Shown here one piece after another: positions 6,666 through 7,812 of a stretch of 7,812 nucleotides of DNA. Each line of letters begins with the position of its first letter. Position 1 is the stretch's first letter. The translations under genes and the position numbers were made by a program. Source of the stretch: Methylococcaceae bacterium (GTDB lineage: Bacteria > Pseudomonadota > Gammaproteobacteria > Methylococcales > Methylomonadaceae). The notes below the pieces were generated by a model. It ran no database searches. It saw only the letters and a list, made by a program, of their open reading frames with translations, and had not been told where the DNA came from. The DNA is taken from contig JABFST010000175.1 in the NCBI GenBank assembly GCA_013140465.1, positions 1-7,812 on the forward strand. Direction: 5' to 3'.

Positions 6666-6811
6666 TAGCGAGACTGTGAAAGTATTTCAAATACTTACAA
6701 AAGGTGTTTTTTATTTTCGTAAGCCTTTGTTTTAAGTAGAATCTGGAGTGAAAAAACATGTTTTTTCACTCCGATAAGCAAGCTTAAGTTAATTCTTTCA
6801 CAGTCTCTAGC
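6666..6811. mobile_element. MITE-like non-autonomous element of about 138 bp, with target duplication
   Basis: GAGACTGTGAAAG at 6670-6682 is repeated exactly in inverted orientation at 6795-6807 (CTTTCACAGTCTC). Directly outside, TAGC occurs on both sides (6666-6669 and 6808-6811). If the inverted repeat is counted as 12 bp, the flanking direct repeat becomes 6 bp (CTAGCG, 6665-6670 and 6807-6812). The interior is AT-rich, has no ORF of useful length, and is packed with smaller palindromes: GTATTTCAAATAC at 6682-6694 and a perfect 28-bp palindrome at 6745-6772. These traits fit a miniature inverted-repeat transposable element moved by a transposase encoded elsewhere. The parent IS family could not be named from the ends alone. 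Confidence 0.7.
6745..6772. repeat. Perfect 28-bp palindrome inside the MITE-like element
   Basis: GGAGTGAAAAAACA (6745-6758) is followed without spacer by its exact reverse complement (6759-6772). It reads the same on both strands, could form a cruciform or a long RNA hairpin, and has A6 and T6 tracts in its arms. When transcribed, the T6 run lies within the stem rather than after it, so it is not a standard terminator. Confidence 0.85.
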
Positions 6812-6829
6812 GCAAATCCATCTTACATT

Positions 6830-6894
6830 GAAACGCTTTACGCGTTTTTCGACAAGCAGAGCTTGAAGGCAGGCATACCCAAACAGAGTTTGGG
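6830..6894. repeat. Cluster of three short hairpins, two with AGA triloops (REP-like repeat)
   Basis: Three perfect stems follow one another: AAACGC-TTTAC-GCGTTT (6831-6847, followed by TT, giving a T5 run at 6845-6849), CAAGC-AGA-GCTTG (6853-6865) and CCCAAAC-AGA-GTTTGGG (6878-6894). The shared AGA loop suggests a common origin. The CCCAAAC-AGA-GTTTGGGAACG type resembles small interspersed palindromic repeats that I know from several bacterial genomes. The first hairpin with its T tract could act as a weak terminator on the plus strand for panD transcription. Confidence 0.6.
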
Positions 6895-6965
6895 AACGTG
6901 AAAAGCCAATAATTAGCCGACAAAAGTAAAGGCTATTTACGGGTTGAAACTGCTTTTGAGTTACT
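6895..6965. other. Non-coding stretch with a small hairpin
   Basis: No gene is visible. GTAAA-GGCTA-TTTAC (6926-6940) forms a 5-bp stem, and its loop GGCTA could instead pair with TAGCC at 6914-6918, so two mutually exclusive folds are possible. No known riboswitch consensus was recognised here. Confidence 0.35.
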
Positions 6966-7004
6966 TATTCAGTCCCGCTCCTTTTTAAGGAGGGGGACTG
7001 AATA
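6966..7004. repeat. Long hairpin, 18-bp stem with one mismatch and a TTT loop
   Basis: TATTCAGTCCCGCTCCTT (6966-6983) and AAGGAGGGGGACTGAATA (6987-7004) are reverse complements except for one G-G mismatch, with loop TTT (6984-6986). The stem is far stronger than expected by chance. No T tract follows on either strand, so it is more likely a palindromic repeat or an RNA-stabilising stem than a standard terminator. It lies between the convergent panD and tautomerase genes and may stop or protect both transcripts. Confidence 0.75.
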
Positions 7005-7115
7005 TTTACGATTACTATACAAACTCTGAAAAGTATCTAGGGCTAGTTGGCACTGAATATGTCGAGTTTAGGAAGTGTCCTAGCAAATGACTGCTTACAC
7101 AAAGATTATATCCAT
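7005..7115. other. Intergenic region downstream of the tautomerase gene, no gene seen
   Basis: Only a weak imperfect pairing of a CTAGG...GGCACT segment (about 7040-7062) with AGTGTCCTAG (about 7075-7084) was noticed. There is no ORF, RNA gene or clear terminator. Confidence 0.35.
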
Positions 7116-7499
7116 TCATGACGCATACTGCGCAATGCCATTCCCAAAAGACCAGTTCTCTTTTTTGACTTCAACGAGGTTTATTAAAACATTTTCTCTA
7201 CTCACATCTAATTCATGATGGAGACGATCGGCTATGTTTTTATATAATAACTTCTTTAAATCAGTATTTCTTCCTTCATTCAGGGTTATTTGTATAAAAA
7301 TGATGCCATCGTTACGATGGATACCAAGATAACTTGAATCGTAAATTAAAGAATGGTTATCATGCTCAGTAATCACCTGAAAATAATCTTTTTCGGGTAC
7401 ATTGATTGTGTGTACCATTTCCTGATGGACACATTCGCCGACTTTTCTTCCGAACTCTTTTTTTTCTTGCTTCATTAACGATATTCTAACTAAAGGCAT
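7116..7499 (-). CDS. Tautomerase superfamily protein (Tautomerase_2-like, 4-oxalocrotonate tautomerase fold)
   Basis: The 127-residue product starts MPLVRISL. After removal of Met the N-terminal proline would be the catalytic base or acid of this superfamily. The blocks YFQVITEHDNHSLIYDSSYL (39-58), IIFIQITLNEGR (66-77) and the ending LVEVKKENWSFGNGIAQY (108-125) are characteristic of the two-domain-length Tautomerase_2 group, related to malonate-semialdehyde decarboxylase-like enzymes. The substrate is unknown. A clear Shine-Dalgarno (GGAG, 8 bases before ATG 7499) is present, the best of any complete gene here. The MFS remnant ends 20 bases upstream on the same strand, so the two were probably an operon. 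The gene is markedly AT-rich (about 32-35% GC on two hand-counted 60-base lines) compared with the pan genes, which suggests separate ancestry. With the MFS gene cut, its original promoter may be lost. Confidence 0.9.
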   Translation of the reverse strand: MPLVRISLMKQEKKEFGRKVGECVHQEMVHTINVPEKDYFQVITEHDNHSLIYDSSYLGIHRNDGIIFIQITLNEGRNTDLKKLLYKNIADRLHHELDVSRENVLINLVEVKKENWSFGNGIAQYAS

Positions 7500-7519
7500 G
7501 TTATTTCTCCGATATTTAA

Positions 7520-7675
7520 TTAAAAACGAATACTTTTCGGTTCTTTTATAAGAAGCACGATACCTGTTGCGACAAACGCGAACAGCCCCGACGCAACAAA
7601 AGCCAAGTTGTAGTCGCCCATCAGGCTATGGACATAACCGGCACTGTAGGCGGCAATGGCTGCCCCGATTTGATG
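7520..7675 (-). pseudogene. MFS transporter, C-terminal remnant (last 51 codons), 5' part cut off by IS end
   Basis: On the minus strand a frame reading HQIGAAIAAYSAGYVHSLMG and on through LAFVASGLFAFVATGIVLL to a polar tail (IKEPKSIRF) and TAA is open. This is the typical end of a 12-helix major facilitator superfamily transporter: the SHQxG motif that precedes helix 11, then helices 11 and 12. Upstream of HQ the frame continues only through sequence that looks like an insertion-sequence end and meets a TAG about 13 codons further (near 7706). The remainder of the transporter is therefore not in this window. Hand counting gives about 57% GC on one line, much higher than the tautomerase gene next to it. 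The substrate cannot be told. The family call is fairly sure; disruption by an IS is an inference. Confidence 0.72.
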
Positions 7676-7812
7676 GCTCTTCCCGATTTCGTGGGGTAGC
7701 CACTACATGTAGTATAAGATAGCTAACGCCAACAAGCTTACCGACCTACCTGCAACTAGGCAATAGACAATAAGAGAGCCATGCTAATACAAATCCCCCT
7801 GGATATTCCTGA
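7675..7812 (+). mobile_element. Left end of an insertion sequence, probably ISL3 family; continues past window
   Basis: GGCTCTTCCCGATTTCGTGG begins at 7675, exactly where the MFS similarity stops. A GGCTCTTC-type terminus is what I associate with ISL3-family elements, which duplicate 8 bp of target; that would be GATTTGAT (7667-7674), to be sought beyond the right edge. Inside are a small stem (GTGG-GGTAG-CCAC, 7691-7703), a 12-bp palindrome (ACTACATGTAGT, 7702-7713) and the start of a likely transposase at 7781. The other end is outside the window, so the family call rests on a short terminus. Confidence 0.55.
7781..7812 (+). CDS. Start of probable ISL3-family transposase, partial
   Basis: Only ten codons (MLIQIPLDIP) fall inside the window. 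The ATG has AGAGAG shortly upstream (within 7773-7778) and sits about 105 bases inside the presumed IS end, a normal position for a transposase start. Beginnings of the type ML-x-x-PLDIPD are familiar to me from ISL3 transposases, but ten residues cannot prove it. Confidence 0.45.
   Translation, partial: MLIQIPLDIP

Noticed and set aside
6914..6940. Alternative pairings TAGCC/GGCTA and GTAAA/TTTAC as a possible riboswitch
   Set aside because: No known aptamer consensus is visible, and there is no downstream gene on the plus strand in the window that it could control.
6941..6950. GGGTTGAAAC, which resembles the end of some CRISPR repeats
   Set aside because: Only one copy is present, with no regularly spaced repeats or cas genes.
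1..7812. tRNA or rRNA genes, CRISPR array, phage or defence genes
   Set aside because: None was seen on either strand; there is no clover-leaf signature, regular repeat array or recognisable defence protein.

Overview
The window looks like chromosomal DNA from a gammaproteobacterium. The oligopeptidase A, poly(A) polymerase I, HPPK and PanB/C/D proteins all resemble gammaproteobacterial homologues, and the order pcnB-folK-panB-panC-panD is close to that of Pseudomonas and methanotrophic Gammaproteobacteria. A methanotroph-like (Methylococcales) host is my guess from gene style and repeat content; nothing in the window proves it.

Left part (1-2262, minus strand): the 5' two thirds of an oligopeptidase A gene (prlC) runs off the left edge with its HEFGH zinc motif at the very end. 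Upstream of it are an RDD-family membrane protein gene and a small unrecognised membrane-protein ORF, which abut as TAA-TTG. A short intergenic region near 2263-2418 carries divergent promoters.

Centre (2419-6514, plus strand): a compact operon of pcnB (poly(A) polymerase I, RNA decay), folK (folate pterin step), panB and panC (pantoate synthesis and condensation with beta-alanine), followed by panD (beta-alanine supply), which has its own good sigma-70-like promoter. Together panB, panC and panD make pantothenate, the coenzyme A precursor. pcnB appears to start at an ATT codon, as reported for E. coli pcnB.

Right part (6515-7812): an accessory stretch. It holds about 600 bases without a normal gene but full of palindromes. 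These are a 138-bp MITE-like element with 12-13 bp terminal inverted repeats, a perfect 28-bp palindrome and a short target duplication; a row of three small hairpins (two with AGA triloops); and a strong 18-bp-stem hairpin. Then come an AT-rich tautomerase-superfamily gene (minus strand) and the last 51 codons of an MFS transporter. The transporter is cut by what looks like the end of an insertion sequence, probably ISL3 family, whose transposase begins at 7781 and continues past the window.

No clear new multi-gene system is present. The most interesting items are the ATT start of pcnB, the perfect Shine-Dalgarno with a six-codon ORF at the end of panC, the MITE-like element, the palindromic repeat cluster and the broken MFS-tautomerase pair.
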